64,000 nucleotides of DNA from Arthrobacter methylotrophus (lineage in GTDB: Bacteria > Actinomycetota > Actinomycetes > Actinomycetales > Micrococcaceae), in assembly GCF_039539965.1 (NCBI RefSeq), contig NZ_BAABED010000001.1:496001-560000 (forward strand). The letters run 5' to 3'. A program made the position numbers and the translations under genes. Positions 25,777 through 33,533 of this stretch are shown here, piece after piece (positions within the stretch are counted from its first letter, which is position 1; each line of letters opens with the position of its first letter). Below the pieces are notes generated by a model that did not search any database, had not been told where the DNA came from, and saw nothing but the letters and a program-made list of their open reading frames with translations.

Positions 25777-26726
25777 GATTTAACCGCCGGGTTGACTTCG
25801 GATGTGGTGATCGCGCCTTCGGCGTTGCCCCAACCGCTGAGGATCTTCTTGTAGGAGCCGTCGGACATCAGCTTAGTGAGGGTCTTCTGGATGAGATCGG
25901 CGAGGGCAGTGTCCGACTTCGCGACGGCGATGCCCTGGGGAGCGGCGTCGTAAACGTCACCGAGCCTCTCGAGCTGGCCGTTGGTCTGGGTCAGGGCGTA
26001 TCCGATGATAGGGGAGTCCGCTGCCATCGCATCGATACTGCCGTTGACCAGACGCGTGGTGACGTCGGTCTGGTTCTTCAACGTGACAATGTTGATGGCC
26101 GGCTTGCCGTCGGCTGCACACTTCTTGTTGCGGCCGGAGAGGTCCGGATCTTCCTGGACGGTTCCGGTCTGCACGCCGATCGACTTGCCACAGATGTCAT
26201 CCAGCGAGAACTTCTTCGGGTTGCCCTTCTGGACGGCCCAAGCGGTGCCGGCGTTGAAGTAGCTGACCATGTTGACAGCGCCGAGTCGCTCCGGGTTGAT
26301 GGTGAAGGAGGAAATGCCGAGATCGTACTTGGGGCCGAGGGCAGGGAGGATGCCCGTGAATTCGGCGGTCTGCACCTGGACCTTCAGGCCGAGGGTGGCG
26401 CCGATCGCTTTGGCGATGTCGACGTCGTAACCCACAGGGGTCTGGCCGTCGGTTCCGAGGAACTCCGCGGGCGCGTAGCTCGTGTCCGAGCCGACTGTCA
26501 GAGTGCCCTTGGACTTGATGGCGGCGGGGACCAAAGCTGCCAGGGTGTCGTCCTTGGTGATGGTGGTGGGGTCGAAGCTCGCATTCGCGCTACCGGAAGG
26601 CGAAGCTGCACTCGACGGTCCTGCCTCCGAGGCGTTGGTGCAGGCGGTGAGGGCCAGCGCGCCGATTGCGATGATGGTTGCAGCTTTGAGCGTCGAACTG
26701 ACAGGAAGCGAGCGGGATTTCTGCAT
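25773..26726 (-). CDS. Amino-acid ABC transporter substrate-binding lipoprotein
   Basis: A 317-aa protein. ATG 26726 is chosen because AAGGTAAG precedes it and it gives a proper lipoprotein signal, MQKSRS with core IIAIGALALTAC (lipid-modified Cys29). The fold is type II periplasmic binding protein: LTVGSDTSYAPAEFLG, VGYDVDIAKAIGATLGL, ILPALGPKYDLGISSF, ICGKSIGVQTGTVQE and AMAADSPIIGYAL. It would capture a polar amino acid, the exact one unknown. The minus-strand -10 TACACT (26771-26776) about 45 nt upstream is a candidate promoter of the operon. Confidence 0.93.
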   Translation of the reverse strand: MQKSRSLPVSSTLKAATIIAIGALALTACTNASEAGPSSAASPSGSANASFDPTTITKDDTLAALVPAAIKSKGTLTVGSDTSYAPAEFLGTDGQTPVGYDVDIAKAIGATLGLKVQVQTAEFTGILPALGPKYDLGISSFTINPERLGAVNMVSYFNAGTAWAVQKGNPKKFSLDDICGKSIGVQTGTVQEDPDLSGRNKKCAADGKPAINIVTLKNQTDVTTRLVNGSIDAMAADSPIIGYALTQTNGQLERLGDVYDAAPQGIAVAKSDTALADLIQKTLTKLMSDGSYKKILSGWGNAEGAITTSEVNPAVKS

Positions 26727-26838
26727 TTTCTTACCTTTTGTTGCAGTGGATGCGAAACTAATCGGTTCATAGTGTATCGCCGAAGATGAGATGTGCGTCA
26801 CAGAAAACTAAGTTTTACTATTGGATAACCTAGCAAGT

Positions 26839-26862
26839 AAAAAATCAAGACCCCCGCTCTTG
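26839..26862 (-). terminator. menF intrinsic terminator (minus strand)
   Basis: Read on the minus strand, CAAGAGCGGGGGTCTTG folds into a short stem followed by ATTTTTT. A second perfect hairpin (TGTCTGG-4 nt-CCAGACA, 26867-26884) lies between it and the menF stop. Confidence 0.65.
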
Positions 26863-26937
26863 CTGTTGTCTGGCCCCCCAGACAGTCGGGAGCCAAGCTG
26901 CAGAGGCGGAGGTGAGGATTGGAACTTCAGACGCGGG

Positions 26938-28308
26938 CTAGCGGTTGATGCCGAGCGACTCAAGCATCGGCCGGAATTTGGCCCAGGTCTCTGCCAGCTC
27001 GGCCTCGGGAACGGAACCCTCAACGATCCCGCAGCCCGCATAGAGGCGCACGGTGGTTGGGCTCTCGATGATCGCGCCGCGCAGGGCGATGCCCCACTCA
27101 CCGTTGCCCGCGGCGTCGAGCCATCCGACCGGCCCCGCGTACGGTCCGCGGTCCATGTGCTCAAGCTCCCGGATCAGCTCCCCGGCCACCAAAGTAGGCG
27201 TCCCACACACGGCGGCCGTGGGGTGGAGGGCGTTGATCAGGGCCAGACACGTAGGGACATGTCCCTCAATATCGGCGAGCTCGGCCTTCACGTCCGAGGC
27301 TAGGTGCCACACATTGGGCAGTTCCAGGATGAACGGCTCGCTGTGGGCGTTCATGGCTTCGGAAAAGGGCGCCAGCTGCGTAGTCAACGATTGAATGGCA
27401 ATCTCGTGCTCATGCCGTTGTTTCTCCGAGCCGGCCAGCACGCGTTCAGCGTATTCCATCGGGGAACCGGCCATTCCCTCCGCGTCGCGCCGATCCAACG
27501 TTCCGGCCAGGACCCGCGCCTGCGCCGTCCGGCCCTCCACCTGGATGAGCATTTCCGGCGTCGCGCCCACCAAGCCGTCGACGCCGTATGTCCAGCATTC
27601 GCGGTATCGGCTGGCCAGCTGGCGGAGCACTTGGGAGGCGTTGACGCCGTCGGGCAACGTTGCCACGACATCCCGCGCCAAGACCAGCTTCTCCAGCTTT
27701 CCCGTCCGGATTTCCGCGACGCCGTCGGCGACGGCCTGCTTCCAGTCAGTCTCGCTCAGGGAACCGCTCTCGAGCGTGACCTTCCCATCACCCAACTGAC
27801 TCGCAGTTGTTGTCGTTATGAGCCCGCTAAACGACAACAACTGCGAGTCAGTTGGGTGCGCGACGTCGGAGCCTCCTGCCGGGCTCAGCCACCCCGCCAG
27901 CGCGGCGAGGGCGCCCGCCTCGGTGAGTTCGACGTCGTCGAGCGTCAACTGGGTAAGCCATGACTGCCCATCCCGGATCCCGACCACAATTTCCGGAAGG
28001 ATCAGGCGCGATTCAAAAGCCGACGTCTTGGAGAAGGCAAAGGAGCCGAAGGCCACGGGGCCGGTGCCGGGGAGCTCGAGGGGATCTGTGATGTCGGCTT
28101 CAATGACGAGATGGCGCCACCAGATGTCGGCTTCAAGGAAGCGATCAGGACCGGAAGCCGTGAAGCGCGCAAGTTCGCCAAAGCCCACCAGTCCGTTCTC
28201 GCGGCGGGACCAGCACAGGACGTCGTCCCGGACCAGAAACGACGGCAGCCCCCCGGAGGATGAATCAACATCGAGGGGGACTGTCAAGGTGCGGAGCGTA
28301 CTCGTCAT
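26938..28308 (-). CDS. menF: Isochorismate synthase carrying an in-frame 66-nt repeat insertion
   Basis: A 456-aa chorismate-utilising enzyme for the first step of menaquinone synthesis. The C-terminal chorismate-binding domain (about 180-456) has KLEKLVLARDVV, TPEMLIQVEG, ARVLAGT, KQRHEHEIAIQSL, HPTAAVCGTP, HMDRGPYAGPVGW and YAGCGIVEGSVPEAE, all typical of isochorismate synthases. Residues 151-173 (PTDSQLLSF...TTTASQL) are encoded exactly by copy C of the 66-nt palindrome. As 66 nt is 22 codons and this frame has no stop, the gene stays open. The insertion falls in the linker between the variable N-terminal part and the catalytic domain, so the enzyme is probably active. menG is divergent. 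Confidence 0.93.
   Translation of the reverse strand: MTSTLRTLTVPLDVDSSSGGLPSFLVRDDVLCWSRRENGLVGFGELARFTASGPDRFLEADIWWRHLVIEADITDPLELPGTGPVAFGSFAFSKTSAFESRLILPEIVVGIRDGQSWLTQLTLDDVELTEAGALAALAGWLSPAGGSDVAHPTDSQLLSFSGLITTTTASQLGDGKVTLESGSLSETDWKQAVADGVAEIRTGKLEKLVLARDVVATLPDGVNASQVLRQLASRYRECWTYGVDGLVGATPEMLIQVEGRTAQARVLAGTLDRRDAEGMAGSPMEYAERVLAGSEKQRHEHEIAIQSLTTQLAPFSEAMNAHSEPFILELPNVWHLASDVKAELADIEGHVPTCLALINALHPTAAVCGTPTLVAGELIRELEHMDRGPYAGPVGWLDAAGNGEWGIALRGAIIESPTTVRLYAGCGIVEGSVPEAELAETWAKFRPMLESLGINR
27791..27856. repeat. 66-nt palindromic repeat, copy C, inside menF
   Basis: CCCAACTGAC to GTCAGTTGGG with perfect inner arms TCGCAGTTGTTGTCGTT and AACGACAACAACTGCGA. It is the most regular copy, and it interrupts a coding sequence without breaking the frame. 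Confidence 0.97.
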
Positions 28309-28445
28309 GATGGAACAACATTACTCCCGCGGGCCACACGAACCGCGTCGGCCAGAACGGAAACCCGGCTCAGCCGCGGGCGGAACCGTGCGCCAGGAAT
28401 GGAGCGCCCGAAGTTCTTCCCAAATTTGTCTGAGACAATTGCAGG

Positions 28446-29219
28446 GTGAACCGAGCATCCTTGGAAAAGCGTCCGGACGAAGTTGCGACGATGTTTGATG
28501 ATGTCGCCCCCAAATACGACGTCGTCAACGATGTCCTGTCCATGGGGCAGACCAGGCGTTGGCGCCGAGTGGTCGTGGATGCGATGGATGTCCGGGTTGG
28601 CCAAAGGGTCCTGGACCTTGCCGCCGGTACCGGTACTTCCAGCGAACCCTACGCCGACGCCGGCGTAGACGTTGTGGCCTGCGATTTCTCCTTGGGGATG
28701 CTGAAGGTGGGCAAGCGCCGCCGGCCGGACATCAACTTCGTTGCCGGAGACGCCACCAAGCTCCCGTTCGCAGACAACTCCTTCGATGCGTGCACCATTT
28801 CCTTCGGCCTTCGCAACGTCAACGAACCACATAAGGCACTCGCCGAGATGCTCCGCGTCACCAAGCCCGGCGGACGCCTGGTCATCGCAGAGTTCTCGGC
28901 CCCCGTGGTGCCCCTCTGGCGGACCATGTACACCGAATACCTCATGCGCGCCCTGCCCGCCATCGCCACCAAGGTCTCCTCCAACCCGGACGCGTACGTG
29001 TATCTTGCCGAGTCCATTCGCGCTTGGCCAGACCAGGACCACTTGGCCGCGTGGCTGCAGGAAGCCGGCTGGACGAACGTGAACTATCGCAACCTGAGCG
29101 GTGGCATCGTGGCGGTACACCGGGCCCAAAAGCCTTCCGAACACCGCGAAAGCGTCCCCGTGGCCAAGCTGCGCCGCCAGATCAAGCCGCGCCGCCAAGC
29201 CGGCGAACAGTCCCGTTGA
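28446..29219 (+). CDS. menG: Demethylmenaquinone methyltransferase
   Basis: A 257-aa UbiE/MenG-type SAM methyltransferase performing the last methylation of menaquinone. Signatures: [48 protein letters not shown] (SAM motif I), [19 protein letters not shown], and a C-terminal [14 protein letters not shown]. The GTG at 28446 immediately follows GCAGG; a GACAAT hexamer 7 nt before the start could instead be a -10 of a leaderless message. A 25-residue basic tail follows the domain. The reductase gene begins 22 bp downstream, so menG, the reductase and the prenyl synthase look like one operon. Confidence 0.95.
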   Translation: MNRASLEKRPDEVATMFDDVAPKYDVVNDVLSMGQTRRWRRVVVDAMDVRVGQRVLDLAAGTGTSSEPYADAGVDVVACDFSLGMLKVGKRRRPDINFVAGDATKLPFADNSFDACTISFGLRNVNEPHKALAEMLRVTKPGGRLVIAEFSAPVVPLWRTMYTEYLMRALPAIATKVSSNPDAYVYLAESIRAWPDQDHLAAWLQEAGWTNVNYRNLSGGIVAVHRAQKPSEHRESVPVAKLRRQIKPRRQAGEQSR

Positions 29220-29241
29220 CCGGCTTATTAACAAGGACACT

Positions 29242-30600
29242 GTGAACGTACTGATAGTCGGCGCAGGGCCAGCCGGGTCCACCGCCGCTTACTACCTTGC
29301 CCAGGCTGGAATTTCAGTGACGGTGCTGGAAAAGACCAGCTTCCCGCGCGAAAAGGTGTGTGGCGACGGGCTCACGCCCCGTGCGGTCCGCGAAATCCAA
29401 AAACTCGGACTCCCGCATGCCGAGAACGAAGGCTGGCGCCGCAACAAAGGACTCCGACTGATCGCCGGCGGCCGGACCATTGAGTTGCCCTGGCCCGAAG
29501 TCGCCGACTTTCCCACCTATGGACTCATCCGCACGCGCCTCGGGTTCGACGAGGAACTGGCCCGGCACGCCCAGGCGGCGGGCGCCGTCGTGCTCGAACG
29601 CCACAGCGTTACCGAAGCTCTGCGCGACGAATCCGGGCGCGTCATCGGCGCCCGGGCCGCGCTGCTCGACGAATCCGGGCGGAAGACGGGCGAAACGCGG
29701 GACTTTCACGCCGACGTCGTACTAGCCGCGGACGGTAACTCCACGCGCACTGCCGTTTCACTCGGCATGCACAAGCGCGATGACCGACCACTCGGCGTCG
29801 CAGTGCGCACCTACTTCACGTCTCCGCGCCACGAAGACGATTGGATGGAAGGCTGGCTCGAGCTTCCGGGCAAGTCCGGCAAGCCGCTGCCCGGCTACGG
29901 TTGGGTGTTCGGCGTCGGCGACGGCACGTCCAACGTTGGCCTCGGAATCCTGAACTCGTCCAAGGAATTCGGCAAGCTCGATTACAAGCAGGTTCTCCGC
30001 GAATGGACCGCCGGGATGCCGTCCGAATGGGGCTTCACCCCCGAAAACCAGGTGGGCGAGATCCGCGGCGCAGCCCTGCCCATGGGCTTCAACCGGACCC
30101 CGCACTACTCGCCCGGGCTCATGCTCCTGGGCGACGCCGGCGGAATGGTGTCCCCCTTCAACGGCGAAGGCATTTCCTACGCCATGGAGTCCGCCCGCTT
30201 TGCGGCCGAGTTCATCATCGACGCATCCTCGCGTTCGCGTTCAGCGGGATGGGGATCCGGCACGGAGACTTCCAGAGCCGCCGATGCGCACCTTTCGCGC
30301 TACGCGGACTACGTGCGGGACCAGTGGGGTTCACACTTCACCCTGGGCCGCGTCTTTGCTGCGCTCATCGGCAAGCCCGCCGTGATGAAACTCGCACTGC
30401 GGACGGGCATGCCCATCCCTGTGCTGATGCGCTTTGTGGTGAGAATGCTCGCCAACCTCACGGATTCGTCCGCCAAGGGTTTCGAGGACCGCGCAATCCG
30501 CGTCCTTGAGATGCTGGTCCCCGCCACGTCCAACACCATGTCCCACGCCGCTTCCACCCGCGGCGGCACCGAATCAACGCTTTCCACTGCGAAAAGTTAG
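29242..30600 (+). CDS. Geranylgeranyl-reductase-family flavoprotein (MenJ-like menaquinone reductase)
   Basis: A 452-aa FAD enzyme. The GTG at 29242 has AAGGACACT upstream and gives VNVLIVGAGPAGSTAAYYLA, the FAD-binding Rossmann start; the frame upstream overlaps menG and is not used. Further marks: EKTSFPREKVCGDGLTPRAV, VVLAADGNSTRTAVSLG and LLGDAGGMVSPFNGEGISYAMESAR, all conserved in geranylgeranyl reductases. The order menG, this gene, polyprenyl synthase matches the mycobacterial neighbourhood of menJ (Rv0561c), which saturates one isoprene unit of menaquinone-9, so that role is the best inference. Confidence 0.88.
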   Translation: MNVLIVGAGPAGSTAAYYLAQAGISVTVLEKTSFPREKVCGDGLTPRAVREIQKLGLPHAENEGWRRNKGLRLIAGGRTIELPWPEVADFPTYGLIRTRLGFDEELARHAQAAGAVVLERHSVTEALRDESGRVIGARAALLDESGRKTGETRDFHADVVLAADGNSTRTAVSLGMHKRDDRPLGVAVRTYFTSPRHEDDWMEGWLELPGKSGKPLPGYGWVFGVGDGTSNVGLGILNSSKEFGKLDYKQVLREWTAGMPSEWGFTPENQVGEIRGAALPMGFNRTPHYSPGLMLLGDAGGMVSPFNGEGISYAMESARFAAEFIIDASSRSRSAGWGSGTETSRAADAHLSRYADYVRDQWGSHFTLGRVFAALIGKPAVMKLALRTGMPIPVLMRFVVRMLANLTDSSAKGFEDRAIRVLEMLVPATSNTMSHAASTRGGTESTLSTAKS

Positions 30601-30609
30601 GGTTAACCC

Positions 30610-31713
30610 GTGACTCACTCTGCCGAACACAGTTGGACGCATGCAGGCCACGGCCTGCCGGACACTGTCGAACCTGCTCCCACCACCACCGCGATAGCCA
30701 CTGGCCTGCAGCTTCCTGCCGGTTTTGCCGCTATCGCCAAGGATATGGAGCTGGGTCCTGCCATCACCACCAACCTTGCCCGCGTGGAAAAGAAGCTCCG
30801 TGAAGCCATTGCCAATTCGGATCCCCTGGCTGATGCAACGTCGCGTCACCTGGTGGAAGCCGGTGGAAAGCGCATTCGCCCGCTTCTGACTCTCTTGTGC
30901 GCCCACCTCGGGGACGCATCCCGTCCGGAAGTGGTCCAGGCCGCCGTCGTGGTTGAACTGACGCACCTTGCAACCCTCTACCACGACGACGTGATGGATT
31001 CCGCCCCCTACCGCCGCGGAGCCCCCACGGCCCACGAAGTCTGGGGCAACTCGGTGGCCATCCTCACCGGCGATTTGATCTTTGCCCGGGCCTCGATCCT
31101 GGTGTCCGAGCTGGGCTCGCGTGCCTTGGGAATCCAGGCCCGCACTTTTGAACGCTTGTGCCTGGGCCAACTGCACGAAACCGTCGGCCCTCGTGAAGGC
31201 GAAGACGCGGTGGAGCATTACCTGTCTGTCATCGCCGACAAGACGGGCTCCCTGGTTGCCGCGTCCGGCCAGCTCGGGGCTATCTTCGCTGGTGCAGACG
31301 AAGCCTTCGAGGACGTACTGGTGGAATACGGCGAGAAAGTGGGAGTGGCCTTCCAGCTGGCTGATGATGTCATCGACGTCACCGGCGTCAAGGTCAAGTC
31401 CGGCAAGTCCCCGGGAACGGACCTTCGCGAAGGGGTTCCGACTCTGCCGGTCCTCCTGCTCCGCAAGGCCGCCGACAATGGTGACCACTCCGCCGTCGAA
31501 CTCTTGAAGCTGGTTGACGGCGACCTCACCTCCGACGAGGCCTTGGCAGAAGCTGTGGCAAGGCTGCGCGAGCACCCCGTCACCGCGGAGTCCTGGGTCA
31601 TCGCGCGTCAGTGGGCCGCGGAAGCGATCGAGGCGTTGAAGCCGTTGCCCGAAGGTGTGGTCAAGGAGTCGCTCACGAACTTCGCCCACGCCGTTGTGGA
31701 ACGCGCCAGCTAG
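30610..31713 (+). CDS. All-trans polyprenyl diphosphate synthase for the menaquinone side chain
   Basis: A 367-aa enzyme starting at GTG 30610, 9 bp after the reductase stop. Both Asp-rich motifs are present: DDVMD (126-130) and DDVID (252-256), with GGKRIRPLLTLL and the long-chain-type GDLIFARAS. A His/Thr-rich 45-residue leader precedes the fold. The spacing before the first Asp motif lacks the bulky block of short-chain enzymes, so a long chain (C40-C45) is likely. Linkage to menG and the menJ-like gene assigns it to quinone side-chain synthesis. The 66-nt repeat copy D starts 4 bp after its stop. Confidence 0.93.
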   Translation: MTHSAEHSWTHAGHGLPDTVEPAPTTTAIATGLQLPAGFAAIAKDMELGPAITTNLARVEKKLREAIANSDPLADATSRHLVEAGGKRIRPLLTLLCAHLGDASRPEVVQAAVVVELTHLATLYHDDVMDSAPYRRGAPTAHEVWGNSVAILTGDLIFARASILVSELGSRALGIQARTFERLCLGQLHETVGPREGEDAVEHYLSVIADKTGSLVAASGQLGAIFAGADEAFEDVLVEYGEKVGVAFQLADDVIDVTGVKVKSGKSPGTDLREGVPTLPVLLLRKAADNGDHSAVELLKLVDGDLTSDEALAEAVARLREHPVTAESWVIARQWAAEAIEALKPLPEGVVKESLTNFAHAVVERAS

Positions 31714-31716
31714 AAC

Positions 31717-31782
31717 CCCAAGTAACTCGCATTTGTTGTCGTTAAAACGCGCCAAAACGACAACAAATGCGAGCTAGTTGGG
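31717..31782. repeat. 66-nt palindromic repeat, copy D (covarying arms)
   Basis: Inner arms read CTCGCATTTGTTGTCGTT and AACGACAACAAATGCGAG: a G:C pair of the other copies is replaced by T:A on both sides, so pairing is kept. It directly follows the prenyl synthase stop. Confidence 0.95.
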
Positions 31783-31813
31783 CGGGGCGGGGGAGGCGCT
31801 TAAATGCAATGGC

Positions 31814-31859
31814 CCCGGTTCTTTGCAACGCTACGAGTCACGCGTTGCAACGAACCGGG
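31814..31859 (+). terminator. 17-bp hairpin downstream of the menG operon
   Basis: CCCGGTTCTTTGCAACG (31814-31830) pairs with CGTTGCAACGAACCGGG (31843-31859) with one mismatch and a 12-nt loop. No T-run follows. With copy D it gives two hairpins in a row after the operon. Confidence 0.5.
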
Positions 31860-31900
31860 ACCATAATCTCCGTTCGCATCAGACTCACCGGAGGCATTTA

Positions 31901-31987
31901 GTGAATCCGTTTACAGCATATGACAGCCTTGTCACGACTGCAACTTTCCTGGTCAAAAGTTTTTGGAATATTGGCCAAGGGTCTTGA
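31901..31987 (+). CDS. Possible 28-aa small protein with strong ribosome site
   Basis: GTG 31901 is preceded by GGAGG at ideal 6-nt spacing and opens 28 codons (NPFTAYDSLVTTATFLVKSFWNIGQ). The peptide is amphipathic, with several aromatic residues. No homologue is recognised. It lies in a 450-bp region otherwise holding only hairpins and could be a leader peptide, a miniprotein or chance. The rest of the region (31988-32165) shows only an inverted-repeat arm at 32056 and the DnaA-box-like motif. Confidence 0.25.
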   Translation: MNPFTAYDSLVTTATFLVKSFWNIGQGS

Positions 31988-32055
31988 TGTCGCAGATTCC
32001 CCACCATTGAGGCTCCGGTAAAGACAAGGGCTTGGATTCTCGGCGTCGGACTCCG

Positions 32056-32074
32056 GAAACTCGGCCAAAACAGG
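32056..32074 (+). repeat. Left arm of a 19-bp inverted repeat flanking DUF559 gene 3
   Basis: GGCCAAAACAGGGGAGTTT at 32056-32074 recurs, inverted, just after the DUF559 stop (32985 onward, AATCTCCCCGGTTTTGGCC) with 17 of 19 matches. The pair brackets the gene and its promoter. No target duplication is evident. Confidence 0.5.
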
Positions 32075-32104
32075 GGAGTTTCGCCCGGTTTCCTCGTTTG
32101 CCCG

Positions 32105-32113
32105 ATATCCACA
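32105..32113 (+). promoter_or_regulatory. DnaA-box-like ATATCCACA upstream of DUF559 gene 3
   Basis: ATATCCACA ends 52 nt before ATG 32166, matching the placement of TTGTCCACA before the two other DUF559-type genes. TAAACT (32118-32123) just downstream could be the -10. Confidence 0.4.
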
Positions 32114-32165
32114 TAGCTAAACTGCGGTCTTTTCAACGTCATCGCCACACTGCTGAGGTTGATCC

Positions 32166-32984
32166 ATGGACCTGGTTGGATTCCTGAACTACGCTGGCTC
32201 GGCTGCGAGGACTGCCACAGTCAAACGGGCAGGCTATTCGGACCGGGCTATCCGAGCTGCGGTTGTTGGGGGCATAGTCGTCCGGCGACGCCACGGAGTC
32301 CTGGCGTTGCCGATCGCCCAAGAGGATATCGTCGCGGCCCTCATCGCCAATGGGTTGCTGACATGCGCATCCGGGGCCAGGCACAATGGCATCTGGGTGC
32401 TGCGCGAACCTCCGGTCCTCCATTTGCAGTGCAGGCACGGCAACGCCAAGGACTTCGTGATGCACCGCGAATCTGTGGTGGAGACACCGCACATCCGCCC
32501 GGTCGCCAGCCTGACGGATACTCTGCTGCACGCCCTCCGTTGCCGGTCTGAAATTGAGGCAGCCATTATGGTGGAAAGCGCCTTGCTCCAGGGCCGGACC
32601 AATCTTGCTTACCTCCGTGAGAGGCTGCCCGGCAACCGGAACGGCGCGGCCAGAAAGGTGCTTTCACAGGTCGATGGCTCGGCTGATTCTCCCATCGAAG
32701 TCGTGGCGCGGATTCTTTTCCGACAAGCCGGCATCCGTACCGAGACGCAGGTCGAATTGTCAGGAATCGGAATTGTGGACTTTTTGCTGGAGGGAAGGCT
32801 GATTGTGGAGATTGACGGCGAGAGCCATATGCAGCCTCGGCAGGTCAAGAAGGACCGGCGCCGCAACAATGCAGGCACAGTCAAGGGTTACCTGGTTCTC
32901 CGGTACGACTATTCCCAGATTGTGTATCAGCGAGAGACCGTCCTGGCCGAGGTCCTCCATGTTCTCCGACGGACAGGCCGCTGA
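32166..32984 (+). CDS. Winged-helix/DUF559 (Vsr-like) protein, third and most diverged family member
   Basis: A 272-aa protein; GAGG precedes ATG 32166. An N-terminal helical DNA-binding-like region (TATVKRAGYSDRAIRAAVVGG then VRRRHGVLALP, analogous to the wing RVRQGVYV in the other two) is followed by a DUF559 domain: DSPIEVVARILFRQAGI, LSGIGIVDFLLEGRLIVEIDGESHM, RRRNNAGTVKGYLVLRYDYSQI. The E, D and ExD positions of a PD-(D/E)XK nuclease-like core are present. It is flanked by a 19-bp inverted repeat. No partner gene is adjacent. Function is unknown; solitary genes of this kind are frequent in actinobacteria. Confidence 0.75.
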   Translation: MDLVGFLNYAGSAARTATVKRAGYSDRAIRAAVVGGIVVRRRHGVLALPIAQEDIVAALIANGLLTCASGARHNGIWVLREPPVLHLQCRHGNAKDFVMHRESVVETPHIRPVASLTDTLLHALRCRSEIEAAIMVESALLQGRTNLAYLRERLPGNRNGAARKVLSQVDGSADSPIEVVARILFRQAGIRTETQVELSGIGIVDFLLEGRLIVEIDGESHMQPRQVKKDRRRNNAGTVKGYLVLRYDYSQIVYQRETVLAEVLHVLRRTGR

Positions 32985-33097
32985 ATCTCCCCGGTTTTGG
33001 CCATGGTTTGAGAGGGACAACCCCGGAAACACGGGCCTCGAGAGCTAAACGCAGCCCAAAGGTGGGGAGGAAGCTCCGCCCCCACTGAAAAGAACCC

Positions 33098-33520
33098 TCA
33101 GTCTTCGTCGCTGAAAGCCCAGTCGAACATGTCGAACACGAACTCGGAGAACGTGCCTTCTTCGGATTTCCACTGGCCTCGGGCGTTGTTACGGCGCCAC
33201 ACGATGGGATCCGGGACGCCGAGATCGCCTACGCGGAAGCCCCAGGTGAATTGTTCTTCCTCGTCCTCAAGGAACATGAGGAAGCCTTCGTCATCCACTT
33301 CGAGTTCCTCGGGGTCCCAGAAGTAGTGGTAGGCCTCCATGAGGTCCTCGCAACCACCGATCGCCAGGTAAAACTCGCGCAGGACCATGGGGATGGTGAA
33401 CGAGTGGGCGGCCAAGGCTTCGTCCAGCTCAGAGGCGCTCAGGCCGTCTTCTTCCTGCCATTCGTCCTCGAGATACTTCGGTACAAGCGCGCGGAACTTC
33501 TCGAGGAACATGTCAGTCAT
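33098..33520 (-). CDS. SMI1/KNR4 (SUKH)-like small acidic protein
   Basis: A 140-aa, very acidic protein. The fold markers of the SUKH/SMI1-KNR4 superfamily are present: a helical start, then IPMVLREFYLAIGGCEDLM (the PxxLREFY and GG turn) and strands ending FLMFLEDEEEQFTWGFRV and DPIVWRRN. SUKH proteins often act as immunity proteins for secreted toxins or as general binding modules, but no toxin or polymorphic secretion gene is next to it. The ATG has TAGGAT exactly 6 nt upstream, so it is probably leaderless; that element overlaps the end of the following minus-strand gene's region. Confidence 0.7.
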   Translation of the reverse strand: MTDMFLEKFRALVPKYLEDEWQEEDGLSASELDEALAAHSFTIPMVLREFYLAIGGCEDLMEAYHYFWDPEELEVDDEGFLMFLEDEEEQFTWGFRVGDLGVPDPIVWRRNNARGQWKSEEGTFSEFVFDMFDWAFSDED

Positions 33521-33533
33521 GCTCCCATCCTAG

